From Natronoglycomyces albus (lineage in GTDB: Bacteria > Actinomycetota > Actinomycetes > Mycobacteriales > Micromonosporaceae), in the NCBI RefSeq assembly GCF_016925535.1, contig NZ_CP070496.1, forward strand, positions 1,116,001 to 1,180,000: 64,000 nt of DNA, given 5' to 3'. The translations under genes and the position numbers were made by a program. The notes under the pieces were generated by a model. That model was not told where the DNA came from, searched no databases, and worked only from the letters and a program-made list of their open reading frames with translations. Shown here piece after piece: positions 8,637-17,402 of this stretch. Position 1 is the first letter of the stretch, and each line of letters opens with the position of its first letter.

Positions 8637-9989
8637 ATGAACGACATCGCCAAAACCCAGCAGGAGTTCCGGCGACTCTGGGACGAGCTGGCCCCCATCG
8701 GGCGCGCCGACTCCGGCGGCTACCTGCGCTATTCGTGGACCGAAGCCGACGCCGCCTGCCGAGAGTGGTTTCACGACCAGGCCACCGCTCGCGGACTGTC
8801 GACCGAGACCGACCGCAACGGCAACCTCTACGCCTGGTGGGGCGACCCAGACCGCGGCGACGCCGTCCTCACTGGAAGCCACTTCGACTCGGTTCCACAC
8901 GGGGGAGCATACGACGGTCCGCTCGGCATCGTCTCTGCCTTCCTCGCCATCGACATTCTGAAAACCCGCAACATCCAACCGCACCGTCCCATCGCCATCG
9001 CGGCCTTCACCGAAGAAGAGGGCGGACGCTTCGGCGTACCCTGCCTGGGATCACGCCTGATGACCGGTGCTTACGACCCCAACAGCGCCCGGGCCCTCAC
9101 CGACCGGGACGGAACCACGCTCGAGGAGGCCATGCGCGCCGCAGGCGAAGACCCCGACGCGCTCGGGGTCGACACTGAGCGTCTGAACCGCTTCGGGTGC
9201 TTCATCGAACTGCACGTAGAACAAGGGCGCGCGCTCGTTCACGACGACGCGCCGGTCGGGGTTGCCAGCGCGATCTGGCCGCACGGCCGTTGGCGCTTCG
9301 GCTTCAGCGGCGAAGGCAACCACGCGGGCACGACTCCGTTGGCTGACCGGCGCGACCCCATGTTGACGTTCGCATTCACCACCCTCGCGGCTCGTAAAGA
9401 AGCCAAGCTGGCCGGGGCGCTGGCCACAATCGGCAGGGTCTCGGTTGATCCGGGGGCGACGAACGCGATCGCCGCGCACGTTGACGCTTGGTTGGACGCC
9501 CGCGCACCCGACGAGGAAACCCTGAACCAGCTGGTTGCCGAAATCGAACAGAAGGCCCGCGAGCGGTCCACGCGCGATGGCACCTCGGTGGACATGGTGG
9601 CCGAATCGGTGACTCGGGTCGTGGAGTTTGACGACGGACTGCGCGACCGGATCGCGGCGCTATTGGGAGGAGTTCCGGTCCTGCCCACTGGAGCTGGCCA
9701 CGATGCGGGGGTCTTGGCCGGGCATATCCCCACCGCGATGTTGTTTGTGCGCAATCCAACCGGTGTTTCGCATTCTCCCAGCGAGTTTGCCTCTGACGAT
9801 GACTGCGCCCAGGGTGTGCACGCGCTGGCGACTGTGTTGCGGGAGCTGGCATGGTTACCTACTGGGCTCAGTGGGCGTGGTTGGAGAACGGGCCGACCGC
9901 TCAGGTGGCGATCGAGGTTGAGGCCGGATACATCCGCGCTGTGGCGACAGGACCGAAACCCGAAGGAGCGGTGGAGCTATCCGGTTTGA
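8637..9989 (+). CDS. M20-family amidohydrolase (allantoate amidohydrolase/AllC-like), candidate N-formylglutamate deformylase; stop codon displaced
   Basis: A metal-dependent hydrolase of the allantoate amidohydrolase/carbamoylase type. Metal ligands are visible at H82 (GSHFDS), D93 (AYDGPLG), E127-E128 (FTEEEGG) and H193 (IELHVEQG), and the C-terminal metal motif is in GVSHSPSEF. It sits between hutU and hutF. No hutG is present, so hydrolysis of N-formylglutamate to glutamate and formate is the natural guess for its job. No test of this is possible from sequence. The frame reads 450 residues, but the family-like part ends at ~405 (LRELA). The last 45 residues overlap hutF by 139 bases. One G-to-A change at 9854 would give TGA and an ATGA overlap with hutF. 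Confidence 0.88.
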   Translation: MNDIAKTQQEFRRLWDELAPIGRADSGGYLRYSWTEADAACREWFHDQATARGLSTETDRNGNLYAWWGDPDRGDAVLTGSHFDSVPHGGAYDGPLGIVSAFLAIDILKTRNIQPHRPIAIAAFTEEEGGRFGVPCLGSRLMTGAYDPNSARALTDRDGTTLEEAMRAAGEDPDALGVDTERLNRFGCFIELHVEQGRALVHDDAPVGVASAIWPHGRWRFGFSGEGNHAGTTPLADRRDPMLTFAFTTLAARKEAKLAGALATIGRVSVDPGATNAIAAHVDAWLDARAPDEETLNQLVAEIEQKARERSTRDGTSVDMVAESVTRVVEFDDGLRDRIAALLGGVPVLPTGAGHDAGVLAGHIPTAMLFVRNPTGVSHSPSEFASDDDCAQGVHALATVLRELAWLPTGLSGRGWRTGRPLRWRSRLRPDTSALWRQDRNPKERWSYPV

Positions 9990-11155
9990 CGTTGCCGGGG
10001 TTGGCGAATGCTCACTCGCACGCATTTCATCGAGCCTTGCGCGGCCGTACTCATGCCGAACGCGGCACATTCTGGACCTGGCGGGAACGCATGTATGCGG
10101 TGGCCGACCGGCTCAATCCGGATTCGTACTATCGGCTGGCCCGCGCCGCTTACGCGGAGATGGCTTTGACTGGGGTTACGTGTGTCGGTGAGTTTCACTA
10201 CCTACACCATGACCTCGACGGTAAGCGGTTTGCCGATCCCAATGCGATGGGGCAGGCCCTCATCGCGGCGGCCGCCGATGCCGGGGTTCGTCTGACGCTG
10301 TTGGACACGCTCTACCTCAGTGGCGGTTTCGATCAAGAATTGTCGGCCTCGCAGCGTCGCTTCAGTGACGGAGACGTCGAATCCTGGTGGTCGCGCGTGG
10401 CGGCGTTGGAGGTTCCCGAGCATGTGGTGCTGGGGGCGGCGGCGCATTCGGTGCGGGCAGTCCCCGCCGAGGCGCTGGAGTCGTTCGCCGAGTTCACCGC
10501 AGACATGCCGGTGCATGTGCATTTGTCTGAACAACGGGCCGAGAATGAGGCCTGCCGGGCTCTCCACGGTCTGACTCCAACGCAGTTGTTGGCCGAGCAC
10601 GGACTTTTGCGGCCTAATTTGACGGCTGTGCACGCGACGCACCTGAGCGCCAATGACATTCGGCTGTTGGGTTCGACCGGTAGTGGCGTGTGCTTGTGCC
10701 CTACGACCGAACGAGATTTGGCCGATGGGATTGGCCCGGCTCGTGCGCTCGCCGACGCGGGGTCTCCGCTGTCGTTGGGTTCGGATAGCCACGCGATCGT
10801 CGACTTGTTCGAGGAAGCGCGGGCGCTGGAGATGCATGAGCGACTTGCCAGTGAGCAACGTGGGCATTTCACGCCCGGTCAGATGCTCAGTGCCGCCACT
10901 GACGCCGGTCACGCGGCTTTGGGCTGGGATGACGCCGGTTGCATTGAGGTGGGGATGCGCGCTGACCTTGTGAGCGTGGTGACCGACTCCCCGCGCACGG
11001 CGGGGGCGCAGATCGATGGCGTTCTTTTGGCGGGCAACGCCGCAGACGTGCATCATGTGGTTATTGATGGCCGTGTGGTGGTCTCTGAGGGCCGCCACCT
11101 GGATCTTGACGTGGGCCGCGAACTTGCGGCCGCCATTGGAGATGTGAGTTCATGA
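9851..11155 (+). CDS. hutF: Formimidoylglutamate deiminase
   Basis: 434 residues of the amidohydrolase superfamily (cytosine deaminase-like branch). It converts N-formimidoyl-L-glutamate to N-formyl-L-glutamate and ammonia. Metal and catalytic motifs are H55-S-H57 (ANAHSHAFH), [14 protein letters not shown] and GSDSHA. The start is an ATG with GGGAG five bases upstream, inside the displaced end of the preceding gene. It overlaps hutI by 4 bases (ATGA at 11152), so the two are translationally coupled. Its presence shows that this organism uses the deiminase branch of histidine breakdown, which needs a later deformylase. Confidence 0.94.
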   Translation: MVTYWAQWAWLENGPTAQVAIEVEAGYIRAVATGPKPEGAVELSGLTLPGLANAHSHAFHRALRGRTHAERGTFWTWRERMYAVADRLNPDSYYRLARAAYAEMALTGVTCVGEFHYLHHDLDGKRFADPNAMGQALIAAAADAGVRLTLLDTLYLSGGFDQELSASQRRFSDGDVESWWSRVAALEVPEHVVLGAAAHSVRAVPAEALESFAEFTADMPVHVHLSEQRAENEACRALHGLTPTQLLAEHGLLRPNLTAVHATHLSANDIRLLGSTGSGVCLCPTTERDLADGIGPARALADAGSPLSLGSDSHAIVDLFEEARALEMHERLASEQRGHFTPGQMLSAATDAGHAALGWDDAGCIEVGMRADLVSVVTDSPRTAGAQIDGVLLAGNAADVHHVVIDGRVVVSEGRHLDLDVGRELAAAIGDVSS

Positions 11156-12303
11156 CACTTCTGATCGACAACATTGGCGAATTGTTCACTGCCACCGAGG
11201 AGGGCATTCTCCGCGACGCCGCGGTGGTCATCGATAAGGGGCGCTTCGCGTATGTCGGACCCACTGCGGGGGCTCCTGAGGCCGATGATCGCTTCGATGC
11301 CCAGGGTGGGGCGGTCCTGCCCGGTTTCGTCGACAGTCACTCGCACATCGTTTTCGCACAAGATCGCGCCGCTGAGTTCGCCGCCCGTATGGCCGGGGAG
11401 CCCTACACCGGTGGCGGCATCCGTACCACGGTTGCCTCGACCCGGGAGGCTTCTGACGCGCAGTTGCGGGCCACAGCCCAACGCATTATGGGTGAGATGG
11501 CCCGTCAGGGGACGACCACCGTCGAAATCAAGTCCGGCTACGGGCTTTCGGTGCGCGACGAGGTCCGCCAACTCAACATCGCCGGTGAATTCACCTCCGA
11601 GACCACCTTCCTTGGGGCGCACACCGTACCCGCTGACACCGACGCGGACGCCTATGTGGATCTGGTCATCACCGACATGCTGGCTTCGGCTGCGCCGAAG
11701 GCCAAGTGGGTCGACGTGTTTTGTGAACGGGGAGCCTTCGACGGTGAGCAAGCTCGCGCCGTTCTCACCGCCGGAATGAAGGCGGGGCTGCTGCCACGGG
11801 TGCATGCCAATCAGCTGACCCAGGGCCCTGGGGTGCAACTGGCCGTGGAGCTCGACGCCGCCTCGGCTGATCACTGCACCCATTTGTCGGACGCCGATGT
11901 CGACGCGCTTGCCCAAGGCAACACTGTGGCGACCTTGTTGCCGGGAGCGGAGTTTTCGACTCGGTCGCCCTACCCTGACGCTCGGCGCCTTCTCGATGCC
12001 GGGGTCGAGGTCGCTTTGGCCACTGACTGCAACCCCGGTTCGTCCTACACCAGCAGCATGCCGTTTTGCATAGCGTTGGCGGTGCGCGACATGGGTATGA
12101 CTCCGACCGAGGCCGTGCTCGCGGCTACCGCCGGGGGCGCAAAGGCCCTGTGGCGCACCGACATTGGCGCGATTCGGGTAGGCGCTCGTGCGGACCTGGC
12201 GATCTTGGACGCGCCTTCCCATGTGCATTTGGCCTACCGTCCCGGAACCGACCTGATGGCAGCTGTCATTGGTGCCGGTGAGGTTCTCTATCGGGCGCGC
12301 TAG
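11152..12303 (+). CDS. hutI: Imidazolonepropionase
   Basis: 383 residues. It hydrolyses imidazolone propionate to N-formimidoyl-glutamate, the third step of histidine degradation. The amidohydrolase metal motif is H63-S-H65 ([10 protein letters not shown]). [16 protein letters not shown] and ATDCNPGSS are typical of HutI. The length is slightly short for the family (~400), with no missing block that I can see. Translation is coupled to hutF through ATGA. hutH follows 51 bases later with its own ribosome site. Confidence 0.94.
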   Translation: MTLLIDNIGELFTATEEGILRDAAVVIDKGRFAYVGPTAGAPEADDRFDAQGGAVLPGFVDSHSHIVFAQDRAAEFAARMAGEPYTGGGIRTTVASTREASDAQLRATAQRIMGEMARQGTTTVEIKSGYGLSVRDEVRQLNIAGEFTSETTFLGAHTVPADTDADAYVDLVITDMLASAAPKAKWVDVFCERGAFDGEQARAVLTAGMKAGLLPRVHANQLTQGPGVQLAVELDAASADHCTHLSDADVDALAQGNTVATLLPGAEFSTRSPYPDARRLLDAGVEVALATDCNPGSSYTSSMPFCIALAVRDMGMTPTEAVLAATAGGAKALWRTDIGAIRVGARADLAILDAPSHVHLAYRPGTDLMAAVIGAGEVLYRAR

Positions 12304-12354
12304 CCATCACTTTCACTTGCCAACACCCTGCCCATTCAGACACGAGGAGACCAG

Positions 12355-14046
12355 ATGAACACCGTGACCATCAGTCAAAATGGCATTGAAGCGGCCGATG
12401 TGGTGGCCGTGGCGCGCGGCACGGCTCGCGTCAGCCTTGCCGCAGACGCCGTGGAGGCCATGAACCGTAGTCGAGCCCATATCGATGACATCGAACGTCA
12501 GGGCCGACCTGTCTATGGTGTTTCCACTGGTTTCGGTGCTTTGGCGAACACGTTCGTGGCTCCGGAACGTCGTGCCGAATTGCAGCACGCTCTTATCCGT
12601 TCCCACGCGGCGGGCTCGGGTGATCCGATGCCGCGTGAAGTCGTTAGGGCGATGGCCTTGCTACGGGTGCGTTCGTTGGCGAAGGGCTCCTCGGGGGTGC
12701 GTCCGCAAGTCGCGCAGTCGATCGTGGACATGCTCAATGCCGACATCACGCCATGGGTTCCGCGGCATGGGTCGTTGGGTGCCTCTGGTGACCTCGCTCC
12801 GTTGGCTCACTGCGCGATGGTGCTGCTTGGCGAGGGGTGGGTCGTGGGGAAGGACGGCGCTCGCGTCGAGGCGGCGCACGCGTTGGCCGAGGCGGGGCTG
12901 CGTCCGATTGAGTTGGCGGCCAAGGAGGGCCTTGCTCTCATCAACGGCACCGATGGCATGTTGGCCATGTTGATCCTGGCTTTGGAAGACATGGCTCACC
13001 TGTTGACGATGGCGGATGTGACCGCCGCGTTGTCGGTGGAGGCGATGCTGGGTACCGATCGGCCATTCCAAAGAGAGTTGCACGAGATTCGGCCCCATCC
13101 GGGCCAGGCCGCCAGCGCCGCGAACATTCACGCGCTGCTGCAAGGGTCGGCCATTATGGACTCGCACCGGGATGACTTGGAACACGCGGTACAGGATGCC
13201 TATTCGATGCGCTGTGCCCCGCAGGTGGCCGGTGCGGCTCGGGACGTGGTCGATTACGGGTGGCAGGTGGCTCGACGGGAGCTGGCCTCTGTTGTGGACA
13301 ATCCAGTGGTGCTCGATGATGGCCGGGTGGAGTCGACGGGGAACTTCCATGGGGCTCCCTTGGCATATGCGCTCGATTTCCTCGCGATCGCCGCTGCCGA
13401 TGTCGCGTCGATCTCGGAACGGCGCGTGGACCGGCTGTTGGACGTGGCGCGTTCGAGGGATCTGCCCGCGTTCCTCACCCCTGATCCGGGGGTGAACTCC
13501 GGGCTCATGATCACCCAGTACACCGCTGCCGGAATCGTGGCGGAGAATCGCCGCCTGGCGTCTCCGGCTTCGGTTGACACGGTGCCGACCTCCGGCATGC
13601 AAGAAGACCATGTGTCGATGGGTTGGGCATCCGGACATAAGCTGCGCATCGTGTTGGACAATATGGCCAGCGTGCTTTCGGTGGAACTGTTGGCGGCCGT
13701 CAGGGGCCTGCAACTGCGCACTCCACTGATGCCCTCTCCGGCTGGCCAGGCAGCGTTGGGGACGCTCACGCCCATTATTGGCGAGCCGGGGCCGGACGTG
13801 TTCATGGCTCCGATTATGGAAGACCTGAAGGCGCAGGTGTCAGGACCTGCGCTGCGCGAGGCTATCGAGGCGGCCATCGGCAAGCTCAAGTTAGTCAAAC
13901 GTCACGTTGTGGGGCCCGGACGTACGCGTCCGGGCCCCACAACGTGTTCAGCGTCCCTCGAGGTCGGTGGGGTCGATGCCCATTTGCAGCGCCATGATCT
14001 TCATTTCGGCGTCGTAGTATTCGTCGATGTTTTCGCTGATCGGTAG
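12355..14046 (+). CDS. hutH: Histidine ammonia-lyase with anomalous C-terminal extension
   Basis: HutH removes ammonia from histidine to give urocanate. The A143-S144-G145 triad in HGSLGASGDLAPLAH cyclises to the MIO prosthetic group. The start is an ATG after GAGGAGA. The frame runs 563 residues, but the HutH-like part ends at about residue 513 (EAAIGKLK) at base 13890. The next codon is TTA, where a stop would be expected. The extra ~50 residues are translated straight through the hairpin at 13903-13946 and antisense to the TetR gene. A single base change (TTA to TAA) or deletion of one T restores a normal end. This could be a real stop-loss mutation or a sequence error. Confidence 0.93.
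   Translation: MNTVTISQNGIEAADVVAVARGTARVSLAADAVEAMNRSRAHIDDIERQGRPVYGVSTGFGALANTFVAPERRAELQHALIRSHAAGSGDPMPREVVRAMALLRVRSLAKGSSGVRPQVAQSIVDMLNADITPWVPRHGSLGASGDLAPLAHCAMVLLGEGWVVGKDGARVEAAHALAEAGLRPIELAAKEGLALINGTDGMLAMLILALEDMAHLLTMADVTAALSVEAMLGTDRPFQRELHEIRPHPGQAASAANIHALLQGSAIMDSHRDDLEHAVQDAYSMRCAPQVAGAARDVVDYGWQVARRELASVVDNPVVLDDGRVESTGNFHGAPLAYALDFLAIAAADVASISERRVDRLLDVARSRDLPAFLTPDPGVNSGLMITQYTAAGIVAENRRLASPASVDTVPTSGMQEDHVSMGWASGHKLRIVLDNMASVLSVELLAAVRGLQLRTPLMPSPAGQAALGTLTPIIGEPGPDVFMAPIMEDLKAQVSGPALREAIEAAIGKLKLVKRHVVGPGRTRPGPTTCSASLEVGGVDAHLQRHDLHFGVVVFVDVFADR
13903..13946. terminator. Bidirectional terminator between hutH and tetR
   Basis: A 20-bp perfect stem (CACGTTGTGGGGCCCGGACG and its complement) with a 4-base TACG loop lies between convergent genes. 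As the sequence stands, it lies inside the extended hutH reading frame. Confidence 0.75.
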
Positions 14047-14727
14047 GTGTCCGAAGATTTCCATCGCGATCAGGCCATATATGCGTACCCAATAGGACAA
14101 GAACAGGTAGCCAAGGTCGTCTGGCAGGTCGGCCTTGACTTGTTGATTGCACGCTCGGATCTCGGTGCGGAGCCCCTCTGACAGGGGGGGAAACAGCACG
14201 TTGACGGTGCGGTGGCGGCCTTCTGCCTTGATCTGCTGGTGGTAGGCGGTTAGTTCCGGGCCGAACATCGACGAAAACTTCAGCGAGGCCTCCATGATTT
14301 TCAGCTGGTCGGGCGGTAGCTCACTGGGGTGATCGAAGGTGTAGCACTTCGCTCCGGCCAAATTGGAGGCGAAAATGAGGCTGAACTCCGCGGGGTTTGC
14401 CACCGCCCAGTGCCGAAAGGCCCGGATGATGGCAAAGGTGCGCCCTACGTAGTCGTGGGAGGGGAGCGCATCGCGAGCGGCCTCGGCGGTGGCCTGTAGT
14501 TCCCCGTAAATGTCGACGCACAGCTGTGCCATGAGCTCGTCGATGCTGGTGAAGTAGCGATAGATGGCTGCGGGGGACATCCCGATGTCGCGGGCGATCG
14601 CCCGCAGCGACACACCGCTGGGCCCGGAGTCAAGCAGCTGTGTCCGGGCGCTGCCTTTGATTTCCGCGATGGTGTCGGCCCGCAAACGCTCGCGCCGACT
14701 GGGCGTCCCTGGCGTGTCTGAACTCAC
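13948..14727 (-). CDS. TetR-family transcriptional regulator
   Basis: 259 residues from a GTG (complement of 14725-14727) with GAGGAAGA just upstream. An earlier in-frame GTG at 14757 lacks such a site. The TetR helix-turn-helix lies at ~15-65 (SLRAIARDIGMSPAAIYRYF). The ligand-binding part resembles the WHG/TetR_C_13 type (FRHWAVANPAEFSLIF). It is divergent from two MMPL exporters, and the gap between them holds operator-like inverted repeats, so it most likely represses those exporters and itself. The inducer is unknown. Confidence 0.9.
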   Translation of the reverse strand: MSSDTPGTPSRRERLRADTIAEIKGSARTQLLDSGPSGVSLRAIARDIGMSPAAIYRYFTSIDELMAQLCVDIYGELQATAEAARDALPSHDYVGRTFAIIRAFRHWAVANPAEFSLIFASNLAGAKCYTFDHPSELPPDQLKIMEASLKFSSMFGPELTAYHQQIKAEGRHRTVNVLFPPLSEGLRTEIRACNQQVKADLPDDLGYLFLSYWVRIYGLIAMEIFGHLPISENIDEYYDAEMKIMALQMGIDPTDLEGR

Positions 14728-14754
14728 TCTTCCTCTTCCATATCCAGCTGAAAT

Positions 14755-14798
14755 CACTGTTGACTAATCAAACAGTGTTAGGTTTAGTTAACGGTGTT
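14755..14798. promoter_or_regulatory. Operator-like inverted repeats between tetR and mmpL
   Basis: CACTGTT-N9-AACAGTG (14755-14777) is a perfect 7-bp inverted repeat. The right half-site also pairs with a third copy: AACAGTGTTA (14771-14780) and TAACGGTGTT (14789-14798), 8 of 10 matching over an 8-base spacer. Placement and symmetry fit a TetR operator with three half-sites. Confidence 0.55.
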
Positions 14799-15000
14799 CG
14801 TAAAATATTCACTGATTACATCCTAAGTACTGACCCCGCCGCTGTCCAGACGACTTGGCCGCATCGGCTCACCAACTCGAGTTCGCGCCCGAAGCCACCG
14901 CACGAAACGCCCGAGAAAAAGCTTCGTGAGCGCCGAACCGACACCTGAGCCGCCGCGATTCGTTGAGCCGCCGTACGGCGAGCACCACGAGGAGATCATC

Positions 15001-17163
15001 ATGTTTGCCGCCTTGGGCAAAACAGTCATCAAAGTACGCTGGCTCATTGTCGCCATGACCGTCGCCATTTACGCCGTCGGCGCGGCGTGGGGCACCGGGC
15101 TGTTCGACGATGTGTCTGACGGAGGCTTCGTCAACCCCGACGCGCCGTCAGTGGTCGCCACCGAACGCATCACCGAAACCTTTGGTAGTCAAGATGCCGA
15201 CGTCATCGTCCTGTATTCCTCACCTGACCTCACCGTCGAGGACCCGCAGTTCGCTGTCTCGGCATCCGAACAGTTGGACCTCATCGCCGCGCTGCCCGAA
15301 GTCTCCAGCGTGACCTCATACTTCAACACTGGCGCCGAGGCGTTCGTGTCAACGGAGGGTAACGCTACCTTTGCCACAATCGGCCTCAGCGGCGGAAGCG
15401 AGAACGAGCTCGCCGCGACCTTCGACTCCATCAAACATCACTTTGCCGCCGACGGGCTCGACACCGCGCTAGGTGGAGGAGCTGCGATCTTCCACGACAT
15501 CAACACTCAAGTCCAAGACGACCTGATCACCGCCGAACTTTTCTCCCTGCCACTCCTGCTACTGATCATGGTGCTTGTCTTCGGCGCCCTGGTGGCCGCG
15601 TCCATGCCGCTCATGATCGCCGGAATGGCCATACTCGGCGGCTTTACCGTCACCCGCATCATCGCGCAGTTCACCGATGTGTCGATTTTCGCCGTCAACG
15701 TCATCACCATCATCGGTCTGGGCATGTCCATCGACTATTCCCTGTTCGTGCTGAAACGCTTCCGCGAAGAACTGGCCGCCGGACGCGACAAACGCACCGC
15801 TGTCCTCAACACGGTTGCCACCGCCGGCCGCACCGTCGGCGTCTCCGGGCTCATCATCATCTTGAGCATGGTCGGGTTGCTGTTCGTGCCCCTGCCATTC
15901 CTGCACGGCATCGCCTATGGAGTCATGGCCGCCGTTGGAGTCGCCATGCTCGGCGCGATGGTCGTCCTCCCCGCCGTGCTCTATCTCTTGGGACACCGTG
16001 TCGACAAACTCGCCTTCCCCTGGACCAATAAGAAACGCGCCACCGACACTGGTTTCTGGTCACGCGTGGGAGATGTGGTCATGCGCCGACCCGTGTTCGT
16101 ACTCGTCGGTGTCACCGCGCTGCTGGCACTCATGGCCTCGCCAGTGCTGTCGGCGGCCTTCGGAGGCGTCGACGAACGAGTGCTACCGGCGGGAACCGAA
16201 TCCCGTACCGTCACCGAGACCCTCGCCTCGGACTTCCCCGGCGGGCACCTGAACCAGATGTCGGTCATGCTCGATGGTGGGACAGAAAATATCCTCGACC
16301 AGGCAGTCCACGAGATCAGCCTGCTACGCGGTGTCCACTCCGTGCAGCCGGTCAACGGCAACGGCGAGGCCACCCTCCTGCAAGTCTCCTACGACCTCGA
16401 CCCATTCAGTGCCCAAGCGCGCGACCTGGCCTCGGACCTGCGTGAGCTGGACCTGGCCGGGACCGAGGTCATCGTGGCCGGGGGACCCGCCGAACTGACC
16501 GACACCTTCGAGGACATCCTCGACAACCTGCCATACATGGCCGCCTACGTCGTCGGCATCACCATGTTGCTGCTGTTCTTCGCATTCGGTTCCATCATCT
16601 TGCCGATCAAAGCCGTGCTGATGAACTTCATCTCCCTAGCCGCCGCGATCGGTGTGGTGGTGTGGATCTTCCAAGACGGCAACCTGTCGACCATGCTGGG
16701 CTTCGATGCCTCCGGCTACCTGGAACCATCCAACATCATTCTCATGGCCGTGATCCTGTTCGCTCTGTCGACCGACTATGAGGTCTTCCTGCTGTCCCGG
16801 GTCCGGGAGGAGTGGGACAACGGGGCCGACAATCGTACCGCCGTGCTGCGGGCCATGCAGCGCACCGGAGGCATCATCACCGCCGCCGCCGCAGTGCTCA
16901 TCGTCGTCGTTGGAGCGATCACCTTCTCTGGCGTCGTCTTCATGAAGATGCTGGGTCTGGGCATGGCGTTGGCGATCTTCCTGGACGCGACGGTGGTGCG
17001 GATGCTGCTGGTGCCCTCGACGATGCGCCTGCTGGGGCGCGCCAACTGGTGGGTGCCCGGCCCACTGGCGAAGTTGTATGCGAAATACGGCCTGAAGGAA
17101 GGGCCTGACGCGCCCATACCAAGCCAAGAAGGGAAACCAGAGCTCGTCTCCTCGCGACGATAG
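15001..17163 (+). CDS. MMPL-family (RND-type) membrane transporter, first of a tandem pair
   Basis: 720 residues from the ATG at 15001, which has AGGAG six bases upstream. A GTG at 14926 would add 25 polar residues. This start also lines up with that of the downstream paralogue. The layout is typical MMPL: one N-terminal helix (~17-35), a periplasmic loop, five helices (~180-350) with GLGMSIDYSLF, a second periplasmic loop, and five more helices with ALSTDYEVFLLSR. The conserved Asp-Tyr pairs in these helices serve proton relay. Such proteins export lipids or hydrophobic compounds. The divergent TetR gene probably controls it. The substrate is unknown. Confidence 0.9.
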   Translation: MFAALGKTVIKVRWLIVAMTVAIYAVGAAWGTGLFDDVSDGGFVNPDAPSVVATERITETFGSQDADVIVLYSSPDLTVEDPQFAVSASEQLDLIAALPEVSSVTSYFNTGAEAFVSTEGNATFATIGLSGGSENELAATFDSIKHHFAADGLDTALGGGAAIFHDINTQVQDDLITAELFSLPLLLLIMVLVFGALVAASMPLMIAGMAILGGFTVTRIIAQFTDVSIFAVNVITIIGLGMSIDYSLFVLKRFREELAAGRDKRTAVLNTVATAGRTVGVSGLIIILSMVGLLFVPLPFLHGIAYGVMAAVGVAMLGAMVVLPAVLYLLGHRVDKLAFPWTNKKRATDTGFWSRVGDVVMRRPVFVLVGVTALLALMASPVLSAAFGGVDERVLPAGTESRTVTETLASDFPGGHLNQMSVMLDGGTENILDQAVHEISLLRGVHSVQPVNGNGEATLLQVSYDLDPFSAQARDLASDLRELDLAGTEVIVAGGPAELTDTFEDILDNLPYMAAYVVGITMLLLFFAFGSIILPIKAVLMNFISLAAAIGVVVWIFQDGNLSTMLGFDASGYLEPSNIILMAVILFALSTDYEVFLLSRVREEWDNGADNRTAVLRAMQRTGGIITAAAAVLIVVVGAITFSGVVFMKMLGLGMALAIFLDATVVRMLLVPSTMRLLGRANWWVPGPLAKLYAKYGLKEGPDAPIPSQEGKPELVSSRR

Positions 17164-17184
17164 AGCCGAGGCGACCAGCTCAGC

Positions 17185-17226
17185 CCGCTGGTGGGACGTT
17201 GACCTCTGGGAACGTCCCACCAGCGG
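17185..17226 (+). terminator. Terminator between the two MMPL genes
   Basis: A 16-bp perfect stem (CCGCTGGTGGGACGTT) with a 10-base loop lies just after the first MMPL gene. A second, longer-range repeat CGCCTCAAT/ATTGAGGCG (17251-17259 and 17280-17288) follows in the leader of the next gene. The second transporter therefore probably has its own promoter. Confidence 0.6.
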
Positions 17227-17402
17227 TGAGCCTTCGGAGGGTTCGGATCACGCCTCAATGCGGCCCAGTGCTGTGCGGGATTGAGGCGAGGCGGTAGTAG
17301 CCTAAACCCGCTCCATACTTTCCGACGGACCCTCACTTTGAGGAGTTGGCGCAAAGTTGGGGCGCGCCATTTCGCCGCGACCGCGCGTTAGGAGTCCCCA
17401 CA

